Source: Pseudonocardia sp. TRM90224
Lineage (GTDB): Bacteria; Actinomycetota; Actinomycetes; Mycobacteriales; Pseudonocardiaceae
Assembly (NCBI RefSeq): GCF_021245725.1
Contig: NZ_JAJGSX010000005.1
Coordinates: 124,001-188,000 of the forward strand
DNA length: 64,000 nucleotides
Direction of reading: 5' to 3'
Shown piece after piece: positions 1 to 11,525 of this stretch (the stretch's first letter is position 1; each line of letters starts with the position of its first letter). Below the pieces are notes generated by a model. The model was not told the origin of the DNA and did not search any database. It worked only from the letters and a program-made list of their open reading frames with translations. A program made the position numbers and the translations under genes.

Positions 1-1
1 C

Positions 2-475
2 GACGCAGCGGCGCGGGCCGCGGGGGTCGGGGTCGTCGCTGCCGGCAACTTCTCGCTCACCGCAGCGATGGCGCAGGCCGCGGCCCGGCTCGTCGCGCCG
101 CACCTGCCCGGCTGGGAGATCATCGACTACGCGTCCGCAGGCAAGCCCGACGCCCCGAGCGGGACGTCGCGGGAGCTCGCCGAGCAGCTGGCCGCCGTCG
201 CGACACCACGGGCCGAGGTGCCGGTGGCCGACGTCGCGGGACACCCGGAGGCGCGCGGCGCGACGATCGCGGGCACGCAGGTGCACTCGGTGCGGCTGCC
301 GAGCTTCGTCGTCTCGACGGAGGTGGTGTTCGGGCTGCCGGACGAGCGCCTGGTGATCAGGCACGACGCGGGCAGCACCGCGGCGCCCTACGTCGCAGGC
401 ACCCTGCTGGCGATCCGGCGGGTCGGCGAGCGGGTCGGTGTCACCCGCGGGCTGGACACGCTACTGCTGGGCTGA
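2..475 (+). CDS. DapB-family reductase (dihydrodipicolinate reductase-like), 3' part
   Basis: The gene runs in from the left edge, leaving 157 C-terminal residues. The family fold is clear: GNFSLTAAM at the end of the nucleotide-binding part, then GKPDAPSGT, then HSVRLPSF and LVIRHDAGS of the C-terminal domain. DapB reduces dihydrodipicolinate in lysine and meso-DAP synthesis. In typical DapB the segment before the Lys reads HHxxK; here it reads YASAGK, so both conserved His residues are missing while Lys and DAPSGT remain. It may therefore be a paralogue with altered activity. The last 15 bases overlap the convergent MFS gene. Confidence 0.8.
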   Translation, partial: DAAARAAGVGVVAAGNFSLTAAMAQAAARLVAPHLPGWEIIDYASAGKPDAPSGTSRELAEQLAAVATPRAEVPVADVAGHPEARGATIAGTQVHSVRLPSFVVSTEVVFGLPDERLVIRHDAGSTAAPYVAGTLLAIRRVGERVGVTRGLDTLLLG

Positions 476-1621
476 CGCCACCGGCGCCGCTCCGGACAGC
501 CGCGATCCGGCGAGGACGAACCCGAGCGCGACGACCATCACCGCCGCCCCCGGCAGACCCAGCTGCGCCGGTGTGAGCCACGTCTGCGCGATCCCGCCGA
601 GCGCACCGCCCAGCGCGATGCCCGCGTACACCGCGGACGAGTTCAGCCCGAGCAGGATCGGCGTCGCCTCCGGCGCACGGGTGACGAGCCGGTGCTGCTG
701 CGCGACCGTCGGGAAGCCGGTGGCGACACCCCAGAGCGCACCCCAGGCCAGCGCGGCCGGCAGGCTCGCCACGACCAGCGGGCTCACCGCCAGCAGGACA
801 ACGGCGGCCGCGATGCTCCAGGCCAGCACCGTGGTCGCGTCGAACCGGTCGGTCAGCCGGCCGACCAGGGTGTTGCCGGCGACCGCGCCGAGCCCCCAGA
901 GCAGCAGCACGATCGTCAGCAGCGCCGCCGAGCCGCCCGTGGCGCCTTCGAGCGCGACGCCGATGTAGGTGTAGAGGATGTAGGTGCCGGCCATGGCCGC
1001 CACGGTCGGCGCGAGCGTCACCAGCACCCACGGTCGCACCAGGTAGGCGACGCGGTCGCGGAGCGACGGGACCGGCAGCGAGAGCGCGGGCAGCCGCACC
1101 GCGATGCCGATCGCGGCCACCACACCGACACCGGCGACCACCCACATCGTGATCCGCCAGTCGGCGCCGCCGATGAGCGTGCCGATCGGCAGCCCCAGCG
1201 CGGACGCGCTGACCAGGCCACCCATCACCGTCGCGAGCGCGCGGCCGCGACGCTCCGGCGGCACCATCGCCGCCCCGGCGCTCGACGCCGTCGAGGTGAT
1301 GATGCCGGCACCGGCGGCCGTCAGGATGCGGGAGGTCAGCGCGATCTCGTAGGTGGGGGCGAGGGCGGTGGCCACGTTGCCGATCACGAAGACGGTGAGC
1401 GCGGCGAGCAGCGCCTTGCGCCGGTCGAGCGCGGCCGTCGCCGCACCCAGGACGGGAGCCGCGGCGGCGAACGTCAAGGCGAACGCCGTGACCAGCTGGC
1501 CCGCGGCGGCGACACCGACGTCGAGGTCGGCCGCGATGGCTGGCAGCAGGCCGGCGATGACGAACCCGTCGGTGCCGACGGCGAACGTCGCCAGGGCGAG
1601 GGGGAACAGCCGCAGGAACAC
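461..1621 (-). CDS. MFS drug/sugar efflux transporter
   Basis: This 386-residue protein is made almost entirely of hydrophobic helices, as expected for a 12-helix major facilitator of the AraJ/chloramphenicol-efflux (DHA1) type. The first helix contains FAVGTDGFVIAGLLP, and the loop between helices 2 and 3 has the short basic turn LDRRKA. It should be a proton-driven exporter in the cytoplasmic membrane; the substrate cannot be read. The start is GTG. It is divergent from an ArsR-family gene 65 bp away, which probably controls it, and its stop overlaps the end of the DapB-like gene. Confidence 0.85.
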   Translation of the reverse strand: MFLRLFPLALATFAVGTDGFVIAGLLPAIAADLDVGVAAAGQLVTAFALTFAAAAPVLGAATAALDRRKALLAALTVFVIGNVATALAPTYEIALTSRILTAAGAGIITSTASSAGAAMVPPERRGRALATVMGGLVSASALGLPIGTLIGGADWRITMWVVAGVGVVAAIGIAVRLPALSLPVPSLRDRVAYLVRPWVLVTLAPTVAAMAGTYILYTYIGVALEGATGGSAALLTIVLLLWGLGAVAGNTLVGRLTDRFDATTVLAWSIAAAVVLLAVSPLVVASLPAALAWGALWGVATGFPTVAQQHRLVTRAPEATPILLGLNSSAVYAGIALGGALGGIAQTWLTPAQLGLPGAAVMVVALGFVLAGSRLSGAAPVASAQQ

Positions 1622-1635
1622 AAGGGCAAGCTAGC

Positions 1636-1655
1636 GGACAGATTGATATCCGTCC
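1636..1655. promoter_or_regulatory. Candidate operator between the MFS and ArsR genes
   Basis: An imperfect 20-bp palindrome, GGACAGATTGATATCCGTCC, matches its own reverse complement at 14 of 20 positions. It sits midway in the 65-bp divergent gap. It is a plausible binding site for the ArsR protein acting on both promoters; this is inference. Confidence 0.45.
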
Positions 1656-1674
1656 AACCATCAAACCCCGGCTG

Positions 1675-1680
1675 TAGGAT
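1675..1680 (+). promoter_or_regulatory. -10 element of a probable leaderless promoter (ArsR gene)
   Basis: TAGGAT lies six bases before the ATG at 1687 and no ribosome binding site is visible. A TANNNT box at this distance is the usual sign of a leaderless transcript in actinobacteria. Confidence 0.45.
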
Positions 1681-1686
1681 GCCTCC

Positions 1687-2019
1687 ATGCGTGAACCGTG
1701 GGAGCCGGCGACGGCCGACATCGAGCTTCCGCAGGTGATGCATGCGCTCGCCGATCCGGCCCGACTGGAGATCGTCGCCCGGCTCGCCTCCCTCGACGGT
1801 GAGAGCTGCTCAGGTACCTGCGCGGGAATCGACCTGCACAAGTCGACGCTCTCGCACCACTACCGGGTGCTGCGCGAGGCCGGCGTCACGCACACGACGA
1901 TCGAGGGCCGCTCCCGGCGCGTCCGGCTGCGGCGCGACGACCTCGCCGCCCGCTTCCCCGGCCTGCTCGACGCCGTGCTCGCCGCCGTCGGGCCGGTGCT
2001 CGCCGACGCCGGAAGCTGA
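1687..2019 (+). CDS. ArsR-family winged-helix regulator
   Basis: This 110-residue protein has the ArsR layout: an N-terminal helix with MHALADPARLEIVARL, then the recognition region KSTLSHHYRVLREAGV (about residues 55-70), then a basic wing TTIEGRSRRVRLRR. A CSGTC pair of cysteines near residues 40-45 could bind a metal or sense oxidants, but the classical ELCVCDL box is absent. It probably represses the divergent MFS exporter through the shared 65-bp gap. The ligand is unknown. Confidence 0.85.
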   Translation: MREPWEPATADIELPQVMHALADPARLEIVARLASLDGESCSGTCAGIDLHKSTLSHHYRVLREAGVTHTTIEGRSRRVRLRRDDLAARFPGLLDAVLAAVGPVLADAGS

Positions 2020-2036
2020 GCCCCGCGGGCCCGGGA

Positions 2037-2093
2037 GTGCCAGGAAAGCCACTTTCCTGGCACCACAGGACAGGAAAGCCACTTTCCTGGCAC
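2037..2093. repeat. REPIN-like palindrome pair, variant copy
   Basis: Two palindromes with core AGGAAAGCCACTTTCCT lie head-to-tail at 2037-2063 and 2071-2093. The first has perfect 12-bp arms around CCA. It shares the core of the 59-nt repeat found at 11337, 22070 and 51627 but has other flanks (GTGCC/GGCAC), and both cores face the same way. It lies between convergent genes and could also serve as a bidirectional terminator. Confidence 0.8.
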
Positions 2094-2120
2094 CCCATCG
2101 GGGCGGCACTGGCCGGTGGT

Positions 2121-2405
2121 TCAGGCTGCGACGGGCGGGTCGGCGGCCGGCTTCTCCGGCGGGTGCAGCAACGCCGTGGTGCGGCGCGACGACCACAGCG
2201 CGCCGACGCCGAGCCCGACGACGATGATCAGCAGCCAGCCCCACCACGGCAAGCCGCCCAGCAGGACCGCCAGCAACGCGGCGAGCGCCGTGCCGACCGC
2301 GGTGCCCAGCGTGCTCGCGACCGACGGCGGCCGCCTGCGCCTCGCGGGCTTGCGGCGCGCGCCGGCGCGCGGGTAGGGCTCGTCGCGCTGCCGCTTGCGG
2401 GCCAT
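2121..2405 (-). CDS. Small basic membrane protein of unknown function
   Basis: The 94-residue protein starts at the ATG giving MARKRQRDEPYP. It has a strongly basic N-terminal third, then two close hydrophobic segments (AVGTALAALLAVLLGG and GWLLIIVVGLGVGAL), then a Pro/Ala-rich tail. It begins 22 bp after hisH on the same strand and may be cotranscribed with it. I do not recognise the family. A longer frame to 2618 runs into hisH and is rejected. Confidence 0.65.
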   Translation of the reverse strand: MARKRQRDEPYPRAGARRKPARRRRPPSVASTLGTAVGTALAALLAVLLGGLPWWGWLLIIVVGLGVGALWSSRRTTALLHPPEKPAADPPVAA

Positions 2406-2427
2406 GACGATCCTCGCTCCTGCCGGC

Positions 2428-3063
2428 TCAGCCGACGACGTCACGCAGCCAGTTCCGCAGCACCGCGGCACCGGCGTCGCCGGACTTCTCCGGGTGGAAC
2501 TGCGTGGCCGCGAGCGGCCCGTTCTCGACGGCCGCGACGAAGTCCTCGCCGTGGTGCGACCACGTGACCAGCGGCGGGCGCAGCACCTCTGACTCCTCCA
2601 TCTCCCAGCGGCGCACACCGAAGGAGTGGACGAAGTAGAACCGCTCGTCTGCGTCGATGCCGGAGAACAGCGCCGAGCCGGCCGGGACGCGCACTGTGTT
2701 CCAGCCCATGTGCGGCAGGACGTCGGCCTTCAGCCGCTCGACCATGCCAGGCCACTGCGCACAACCCTCGGTGCGCTCGCCCCACTCGACGCCCAGGTCG
2801 AACAGCACCTGCATGCCGACGCAGATGCCCAGCACGGGACGGCCACCGGCGAGGCGCCGCTCGATGATCCGCGGGCCACCCACGCCCCGCAGACCGCGCA
2901 TGCACGCGGCGAACGCGCCGACACCCGGGACGACCAGGCCGTCGGCATCGAGCGCCAGCTGCGGATCGGCGGTGACGGTGACATCAGCACCGACCCGTCG
3001 CAGCGCGCGCTCGGCCGAACGCAGGTTGCCCGACCCGTAGTCGAGCACGACGATCCGTGACAC
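2428..3063 (-). CDS. hisH: Imidazole glycerol phosphate synthase, glutaminase subunit HisH
   Basis: HisH releases ammonia from glutamine for HisF in the fifth step of histidine synthesis. The 211 residues contain the glutaminase nucleophile Cys81 in GICVGMQ and the His190/Glu192 pair in QFHPEKSG, so the triad is complete. The start is GTG ([10 protein letters not shown]). It lies 123 bp downstream of hisB. The partner hisF and the hisA/priA gene that normally follows are not here; a small membrane protein follows instead. Confidence 0.95.
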   Translation of the reverse strand: MSRIVVLDYGSGNLRSAERALRRVGADVTVTADPQLALDADGLVVPGVGAFAACMRGLRGVGGPRIIERRLAGGRPVLGICVGMQVLFDLGVEWGERTEGCAQWPGMVERLKADVLPHMGWNTVRVPAGSALFSGIDADERFYFVHSFGVRRWEMEESEVLRPPLVTWSHHGEDFVAAVENGPLAATQFHPEKSGDAGAAVLRNWLRDVVG

Positions 3064-3186
3064 CCGTCAAGGATAGCCCGGGGCCGCACGCCCTTTCCCG
3101 ACACGCTCCGTAGCAGACGCGGAAGGCCAGGCGGCCGGGTCAAGAGTGCGTGCGTCGCGCGTGCGCCCGGCGGGGCGGTCACCCCG

Positions 3187-6239
<3,053 letters not shown>

Positions 6240-6298
6240 CTACGTCGCCGTGTCGCTCCGGTTACCGCCGAGCGACCAACCTCATGGGCCCCACCGGG

Positions 6299-7162
6299 TC
6301 ACGTTCCGAGGTCGAGCCCGAGGTCGAGGGCCTTGACGGAATGCGTGAGCGCGCCGATCGACAGGTAGTCGACGCCCGTCTCGGCGTAGGTGCGGGCGTT
6401 CGCCAGCACCAGCCCGCCCGACGACTCCAGCAACGCGCGCCCGCTCCCCCGCCGCCGGACGGCCTCGCGGGTCGCCTCGACGGTGAAGTTGTCCAGCAGC
6501 ACCAGCTCGGCGTCGAGCTCGAGCACCTCGTCGAGCTGCTCGAGCGAGTCGACCTCGATCTCGTAGGGCAGCTCCGGGGCGAACGCGCGGGCCGCAGCGA
6601 GCGCCTTGCCGACCGAGCCGGCCGCGGCAACGTGGTTGTCCTTGATCAGCACGGCGTCGCCGAGCCCCAACCGGTGGTTGACGCCGCCGCCGCAGCGCAC
6701 CGCGTACTTCTCCAGCAGCCGCAGCCCGGGCAGGGTCTTGCGGGTGTCGCGGATGCGCGCGGCCGTGCCGGCGACGGCATCGACCCACGCCGCGGTCGCC
6801 GTCGCCACGCCCGAGAGGTGGCAGAGCAGGTTCAGCGCCGTGCGTTCCGCGGTGAGCAGCCCGCGCACCGGTGCACGAACGGCCAGGGCGACGTCGCCCG
6901 CGGCCAGCCGCTGCCCGTCGGGCAGCGCGGAGAGCACCTCGTACGTGCCCTCGCCGAGCACGGTGTCGAGCACCGCGAGCGCGACCGGAACTCCGGCCAG
7001 CACCCCCGGCTGCCGCGTCGTGAACGAGCCGACGGCGACGGCGTCGGCAGGCACGGTCGCCGCGGTGGTGGCGTCCGGGCCGTAGCGCAGGTCCTCGTCG
7101 AGCGCGGTGCGCACGACGCGCCGCAGGTCGTCGAGGTCGGGCCCGGCAACGGTGGCGGTCAT
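6299..7162 (-). CDS. nadC: Nicotinate-nucleotide pyrophosphorylase (quinolinate phosphoribosyltransferase)
   Basis: NadC joins quinolinate and PRPP to give nicotinate mononucleotide with loss of CO2. The protein has 287 residues when started at the ATG that overlaps the nadB stop (ATGA). Landmarks are LTAERTALNLLCHLSGVAT, DTRKTLPGLR, VRCGGGVNHRLGL, DNH and SSGGLVLAN, all typical of the family. A 40-residue upstream extension in the same frame is Arg-rich shadow sequence inside nadB. It is the last nad gene. Confidence 0.96.
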   Translation of the reverse strand: MTATVAGPDLDDLRRVVRTALDEDLRYGPDATTAATVPADAVAVGSFTTRQPGVLAGVPVALAVLDTVLGEGTYEVLSALPDGQRLAAGDVALAVRAPVRGLLTAERTALNLLCHLSGVATATAAWVDAVAGTAARIRDTRKTLPGLRLLEKYAVRCGGGVNHRLGLGDAVLIKDNHVAAAGSVGKALAAARAFAPELPYEIEVDSLEQLDEVLELDAELVLLDNFTVEATREAVRRRGSGRALLESSGGLVLANARTYAETGVDYLSIGALTHSVKALDLGLDLGT

Positions 7163-8742
7163 GCCGCACCCACCAGCGCGTCGGTGCGCACGACGGGCCG
7201 GCCGGCGGCGTCGAGCACCACCACGGAGCTGGCGCGCTGCCAGCGGTCGTCGCGATCGGGGAAGTCGGTACGCACGTGACATCCTCTGCTCTCGGTGCGG
7301 GAGCCCGCCACGGCCAGCACGGCCTGCGCGAGCACGGTCAGCGCGGCGTCCTCGACGCCCGCCCGGTCGGTGACGGCTCGCGGCACGGCCGCGGCCTCGA
7401 TGATGTCGGACGCGGCCGCGAGCCCCGCGGCGTCGCGCCCGATGCCGGCGGCGGCGCTCATCGCCCGCTGCACGACCCCGCGCGGTGCGACGGCGAGCGT
7501 CGGGGAGCCGACCGGGCCGGGGCCCTGCCGGTCGCGCCCGACCAGGTCCGTCGCGACGGCCCGCGCGGCCCGGCTGCCGAGCACCAGGCCCTCCAGCAGG
7601 CTGTTGGACGCAAGTCGGTTCGCACCGTGCAGGCCGGTGCGCGCGACCTCACCGGCCGCGTACAGGCCGGACACAGCCGTCCGCCCGGTCAGGTCGGTTA
7701 CGACCCCGCCGCACGCGTAGTGCGCGGCCGGGGTCACCGGGATGGGCTCGCGCACCGGGTCGATCCCCGCCGCGCGGCAGGCAGCGAAGACCGTCGGGAA
7801 GCGCTGCGCGAAGCCGTCGAGCGCCCGCGCGTCGAGGTAGACGCACTCGGCGCCCGTCGCGGCGAGCGTGCGGGTGATCGCGGCCGCGACGACGTCACGT
7901 GGCGCGAGGTCGGCCAGCGGATGCACATCCGTCATGAACCGGCGGCCGGCCCGGTCGAGCAGCACCGCGCCCTCCCCCCGGACGGCCTCGGTGACCAGCG
8001 GCCGCCGTCCCGTCGCCGGGCCGTCGTAGAGGACGGTCGGGTGGAACTGGACGAACTCGAGGTCGGCCGCCGCCACCCCGGCGCGCAGCGCGAGAGCGAT
8101 GCCGTCGCCGGTCGCCGTCGAGGGGTTGGTCGTCGAGGCGTAGAGCTGCCCGTAACCGCCGGTCGCCAGCAGCACCGCCGGCGCCGCGAGCACACCCGGA
8201 CGGCCGCTCCCGTCGAGCACGGAGAGGCCCGCGACGGCACCGGACTGGTCACGCAGCACGTCGACGGCCACGTGGTCGGTGAGCAGCGGCAACCGGCGGT
8301 CGGTGGCGGCCGTGACGAGCGCGCGCTCGACCTCGGCGCCGGTCGCGTCGCCGCCCGCGTGCACCACCCGGAACGCAGAGTGGCCGCCTTCGCGCGTGCG
8401 GGCGAGGCGCCCGTCGGCGCCGGGGTCGAACCGGGCACCGCGGGCCCGCAGCCGGGCCACCGCGCCGGGCCCGTCGGCGAGGATCGACGCCACCGCAGCG
8501 GCGTCGCACAGCCCACCGCCGGCTTCGAGTGTGTCGGCGACGTGCGCGTCGACGGTGTCACCGGCTATGTCGCCGACCACCACGGCCACGCCGCCCTGCG
8601 CCCAGCGGGTCGAGCCGGCGTCGACGGCGTCCTTCGTCACGACGACGACCCTCAGGCCCAGCTCGGCGGCGTCCAGCGCGGCGGTCAGGCCGGCGACGCC
8701 CGACCCGACGACGATCAGGTCGGCCTGCGCGTCCCAGCTCAT
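7159..8742 (-). CDS. nadB: L-aspartate oxidase NadB
   Basis: This FAD flavoprotein oxidises aspartate to iminoaspartate, the substrate of NadA. The 527 residues open with the dinucleotide-binding motif [13 protein letters not shown], followed by [11 protein letters not shown]; later come [27 protein letters not shown] and the FAD-contact segment [15 protein letters not shown]. The ATG start at 8742 overlaps the nadA stop by four bases. It is the middle gene of nadABC and is under the same NrtR-type control. Confidence 0.96.
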   Translation of the reverse strand: MSWDAQADLIVVGSGVAGLTAALDAAELGLRVVVVTKDAVDAGSTRWAQGGVAVVVGDIAGDTVDAHVADTLEAGGGLCDAAAVASILADGPGAVARLRARGARFDPGADGRLARTREGGHSAFRVVHAGGDATGAEVERALVTAATDRRLPLLTDHVAVDVLRDQSGAVAGLSVLDGSGRPGVLAAPAVLLATGGYGQLYASTTNPSTATGDGIALALRAGVAAADLEFVQFHPTVLYDGPATGRRPLVTEAVRGEGAVLLDRAGRRFMTDVHPLADLAPRDVVAAAITRTLAATGAECVYLDARALDGFAQRFPTVFAACRAAGIDPVREPIPVTPAAHYACGGVVTDLTGRTAVSGLYAAGEVARTGLHGANRLASNSLLEGLVLGSRAARAVATDLVGRDRQGPGPVGSPTLAVAPRGVVQRAMSAAAGIGRDAAGLAAASDIIEAAAVPRAVTDRAGVEDAALTVLAQAVLAVAGSRTESRGCHVRTDFPDRDDRWQRASSVVVLDAAGRPVVRTDALVGAA

Positions 8743-9737
8743 TCGCCACCGCCGGGCTTGCCGATCTCGATCATCCGCTGGACGGCCGCCCGGCCGCGGG
8801 CCGCGAGGTCGGGCGCGACGTGCACCTCGTCGGTGCCGTCGCGCAGCGAGCGGACGAGCCTCTCCGGTGTGATCATCTTCATGTACCGGCAGGACGCCCG
8901 CTCGTTGACGGCCCGGAAGTCGATCTCGGGAGCCGCCTTCCGGAGCTGGTGCAGCATCCCGATCTCGGTCGCGACGAGCACCGAGCTGGCCGTGCTCTCG
9001 CGCGCGGCGTCGAGCATCCCGCCGGTGGAGAGGATCTTGACCCGCTCCGGCGCGACGGCCCCGGCACCCGCGAGGTAGAGCGCCGAGGTCGCGCAGCCGC
9101 ACTCGGGGTGCACGAACAGCTCGGCGTCGGGGTTGGCCTCGACGGTCGCGGTCAGCGACGGCCCGCTGATGCCGGCGTGCACGTGGCACTCGCCGGCCCA
9201 GACGTGCATGTTCTCCCTGCCCGTGATCCGGCGGACGTGCGCGCCGAGGAACTGGTCGGGCAGGAACAGCACCTCGCGGTCGGCCGGTATCGACTCGACC
9301 ACCTCGACGGCGTTGGACGACGTGCAGCAGATGTCGGTCTCGGCCTTCACCGCGGCGGTCGTGTTGACGTAGGACACGACGACCGCGCCGGGGTGCTCGG
9401 CCTTCCACGCGCGCAGCTGGTCGGCGTCGATCGAGTCGGCGAGCGAGCAGCCGGCGTTCGCGTCGGGGATGAGCACCGTCTTGTCCGGGGCGAGGATCTT
9501 GGCCGTCTCCGCCATGAAGTGGACGCCGCAAAAGACGATCGTCGACGCTTCGGACGCGGCGGCGGCCCGCGAGAGCGCCAGCGAGTCGCCGGTGATGTCG
9601 GCGACGTCCTGGATCGCCGGCAGCTGGTAGTTGTGCGCGAGGACCACGGCGTTGCGGCGGCGGGCCAGCTCACGCACCTCCTCCGCCCAGCCGGGGTACG
9701 GATCGGCGCCGGCGGTTGCGAGCTCCGAGACGGTCAT
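8739..9737 (-). CDS. nadA: Quinolinate synthase NadA
   Basis: NadA condenses iminoaspartate with dihydroxyacetone phosphate to quinolinate using a 4Fe-4S cluster. The 332 residues contain the three cluster cysteine regions: [23 protein letters not shown] and [25 protein letters not shown] near the N-terminus is also characteristic. It starts at ATG with a good AGAGGAG ribosome site just upstream. The probable NrtR operator begins 14 bases before the start codon, so the repressor would block this promoter. Confidence 0.97.
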   Translation of the reverse strand: MTVSELATAGADPYPGWAEEVRELARRRNAVVLAHNYQLPAIQDVADITGDSLALSRAAAASEASTIVFCGVHFMAETAKILAPDKTVLIPDANAGCSLADSIDADQLRAWKAEHPGAVVVSYVNTTAAVKAETDICCTSSNAVEVVESIPADREVLFLPDQFLGAHVRRITGRENMHVWAGECHVHAGISGPSLTATVEANPDAELFVHPECGCATSALYLAGAGAVAPERVKILSTGGMLDAARESTASSVLVATEIGMLHQLRKAAPEIDFRAVNERASCRYMKMITPERLVRSLRDGTDEVHVAPDLAARGRAAVQRMIEIGKPGGGE

Positions 9738-9750
9738 CGTGGTCTCCTCT

Positions 9751-9773
9751 GTTTTCGACTCTTAGTCGTAAAC
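9751..9773. promoter_or_regulatory. Probable NrtR operator upstream of nadA
   Basis: A 23-bp palindrome with outer arms GTTT...AAAC and inner arms CGACT/AGTCG around a CTT centre; only one arm position mismatches. It is in the nadA-nrtR divergent gap, immediately upstream of the nadA ribosome site. Nudix-related NrtR repressors are known to bind such palindromes before NAD genes. Binding by the neighbouring protein is inferred. Confidence 0.75.
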
Positions 9774-9882
9774 TGGCACGATCCTAACCCGCTCCCGGCC
9801 CGCCGGGCCCACCGACGTGACGCGGACCTCACCGGCCCGCAACCCGCCGTTCATGTGCACCGAGCGGGCGCGGCGCGGGCGA

Positions 9883-9888
9883 TAAGGT
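9883..9888 (+). promoter_or_regulatory. -10 element of a probable leaderless nrtR promoter
   Basis: TAAGGT ends six bases before the ATG at 9895, with no ribosome binding site between. This fits a leaderless actinobacterial transcript. Confidence 0.4.
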
Positions 9889-9894
9889 CCGGCC

Positions 9895-10605
9895 ATGGCC
9901 CGTCCCGTCGAGCACGAGGTGCTCGCGGCCGTGCTCCAGATCCGCGACGGCGTGCTCCAGGCGCTCACCTGGCAGCGCGCCCGCCCGCCCGACGAGGGCC
10001 GCTGGGCCGTGCCGGGCGGCCTGCTGCGCGACGACGAGGACGTCGAGCAGTCGGTGCTTCGCCAGCTCGCCGAAAAGGTCGACGTCCGCGAGGTCGCCCA
10101 CGTCGAGCAGATCGCCGTCTTCAGCAGGCCCGACCGCGTGCCCGGCGCCCGCCGGATCGCGACGGCGTTCCTCGGGCTCGTGCCGTCCGACGCCGTGCCC
10201 GCGATCCCCGACGACACCGCCTGGCACCCGATCACCGCGCTGCTCGACGGAACCGTGCCGACGGCGTTCGACCACGCGGAGATCGTCACGGCGGGTCACG
10301 AGCGGCTGCGCGCGAAGCTCTCCTACACGAACCTCGGGTTCGCGCTCGCGCCACGCGAGTTCACGATCTCCGCGCTGCGCGACCTCTACACCGCCGCGTT
10401 GGGCCATCCGGTCTCCGCCACCAACCTCCAACGGGTGCTCACCCGCAGGTCAGTACTCGAACCGACGGGTGCCGTCGCGCCGCCCGGGCCGTCGGGAGGC
10501 CGCCCAGCAGCCCTCTTCCGGTTCGCGGAGATCACGCTGCGCGTAACCGACGCGTTCGCGGTTCTCCGGCCGCCGGGCGAGGCCGTCCGCGGCGCCGTAC
10601 CGTAG
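9895..10605 (+). CDS. nrtR: NrtR-type Nudix-related repressor of NAD synthesis
   Basis: The 236 residues consist of an N-terminal Nudix fold (about 1-140) and a C-terminal winged-helix part beginning at EFTISALRDLYTAALG. The Nudix box is degenerate: G-x5-E-x7-R is kept in GLLRDDEDVEQSVLR, but the following REUxEE core reads RQLAEK, which predicts no hydrolase activity. This combination, and the position divergent from nadABC across a clean palindrome, identifies an NrtR regulator that responds to an NAD-related ligand. The Lon-N-like gene follows after 4 bp. Confidence 0.88.
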   Translation: MARPVEHEVLAAVLQIRDGVLQALTWQRARPPDEGRWAVPGGLLRDDEDVEQSVLRQLAEKVDVREVAHVEQIAVFSRPDRVPGARRIATAFLGLVPSDAVPAIPDDTAWHPITALLDGTVPTAFDHAEIVTAGHERLRAKLSYTNLGFALAPREFTISALRDLYTAALGHPVSATNLQRVLTRRSVLEPTGAVAPPGPSGGRPAALFRFAEITLRVTDAFAVLRPPGEAVRGAVP

Positions 10606-10609
10606 TCAC

Positions 10610-11287
10610 GTGGCCGAGACGCTCCCGATGTTCCCGCTGGGAACCGTGCTGATGCCGGGTGCGACGCTGCCGCTGCACATCTTCGAACCGCGGTACCGCC
10701 AGCTCACCGTCGATCTGGTGACGGGCGCGGCGCCGGCTAAGCAGTTCGGCGTCATCGCCGTGCGCGAAGGCTGGACCGCCGACGACGACGGCATCGACGG
10801 CCTGCACGGCATCGGGTGCACCGCGGAGCTGCGCGACGTCACCAAGCTGCCCGACGGGCGCTACGACATCATCACCTGCGGCGCGCAGCGGTTCCGGCTG
10901 CTGGAGCTCGACGCGGAGACGAAGCCGTACCTCATGGGCACCGTCGAGTACCTGCCCGACGCCGAGTGCGCCGACACCGCCGACCTCACCCGCATGCTGA
11001 TCGCGTCCGCGCGCGACGCGCATCGCCGCTACTGCGCGACGGCGTGGAAGCAGGGCGAGTGGTCGGAGCCGGAGGCCGACGTCGAGGCGGCGACGCTGCC
11101 GCACATGCTCGCGGCCGACTGCCTGCTCCCGATGGCCGATCGCCAACAGCTGCTCGAGCAGACCTCCCCCACCGAGCGGCTGCGCATGATCCGCGCGATG
11201 CTCGCCCGCGAGACCGGCCTGCTCACCCAGCTGCGCGCCGTGCCGGCACCGATCACCGCCTACGCCGTGGACCACAGCTTCAATTGA
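10610..11287 (+). CDS. Lon N-terminal (LON substrate-binding) domain protein
   Basis: The 225-residue protein opens with LPMFPLGTVLMPGATLPLHIFEPRYRQL, the hallmark of the Lon N-terminal domain, and has no AAA or protease domain. Such stand-alone proteins are widespread in actinobacteria; they are thought to bind other proteins, but the job is not established. The GTG start lies 4 bp after nrtR, so the two are probably cotranscribed. A link to NAD metabolism is only suggested by position. Confidence 0.85.
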   Translation: MAETLPMFPLGTVLMPGATLPLHIFEPRYRQLTVDLVTGAAPAKQFGVIAVREGWTADDDGIDGLHGIGCTAELRDVTKLPDGRYDIITCGAQRFRLLELDAETKPYLMGTVEYLPDAECADTADLTRMLIASARDAHRRYCATAWKQGEWSEPEADVEAATLPHMLAADCLLPMADRQQLLEQTSPTERLRMIRAMLARETGLLTQLRAVPAPITAYAVDHSFN

Positions 11288-11336
11288 GGTTCCGGGTGGG
11301 TGGCGGGCTGCGCCGGGGTGCGTGCGACCCGCACGC

Positions 11337-11395
11337 GAGGGCAGGAAAGCCACTTTCCGGCCCTCACAGGGCAGGAAAGTGGCTTTCCTGCCCTC
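11337..11395. repeat. REPIN-like 59-nt element, copy 2
   Basis: Two hairpin-forming palindromes in opposite orientation (AGGAAAGCCACTTTCC, then AGGAAAGTGGCTTTCCT) bounded by GAGGGC and GCCCTC. The sequence is identical over all 59 bases to the copy at 22070 and to the reverse complement of the copy at 51627. The rest of the 11288-11525 gap holds no gene I can support. Confidence 0.9.
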
Positions 11396-11525
11396 CACCG
11401 GCACCCCGCCCGGCAGTCGGATTCCCCCGGCTCCGTCCGCCCTCGCCGGCCCCGTCCGACCGAAGTTCCGCGCCGTTCATCCGAAGGTAGGGAAACCCTG
11501 AGTCCGATCTCGGGGGCCCGCCCGG

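Noticed and set aside
9738-9894. NAD-linked or other riboswitch before nadA
   Set aside because: The gap is explained by the palindrome and ribosome site; no structured RNA motif was seen.
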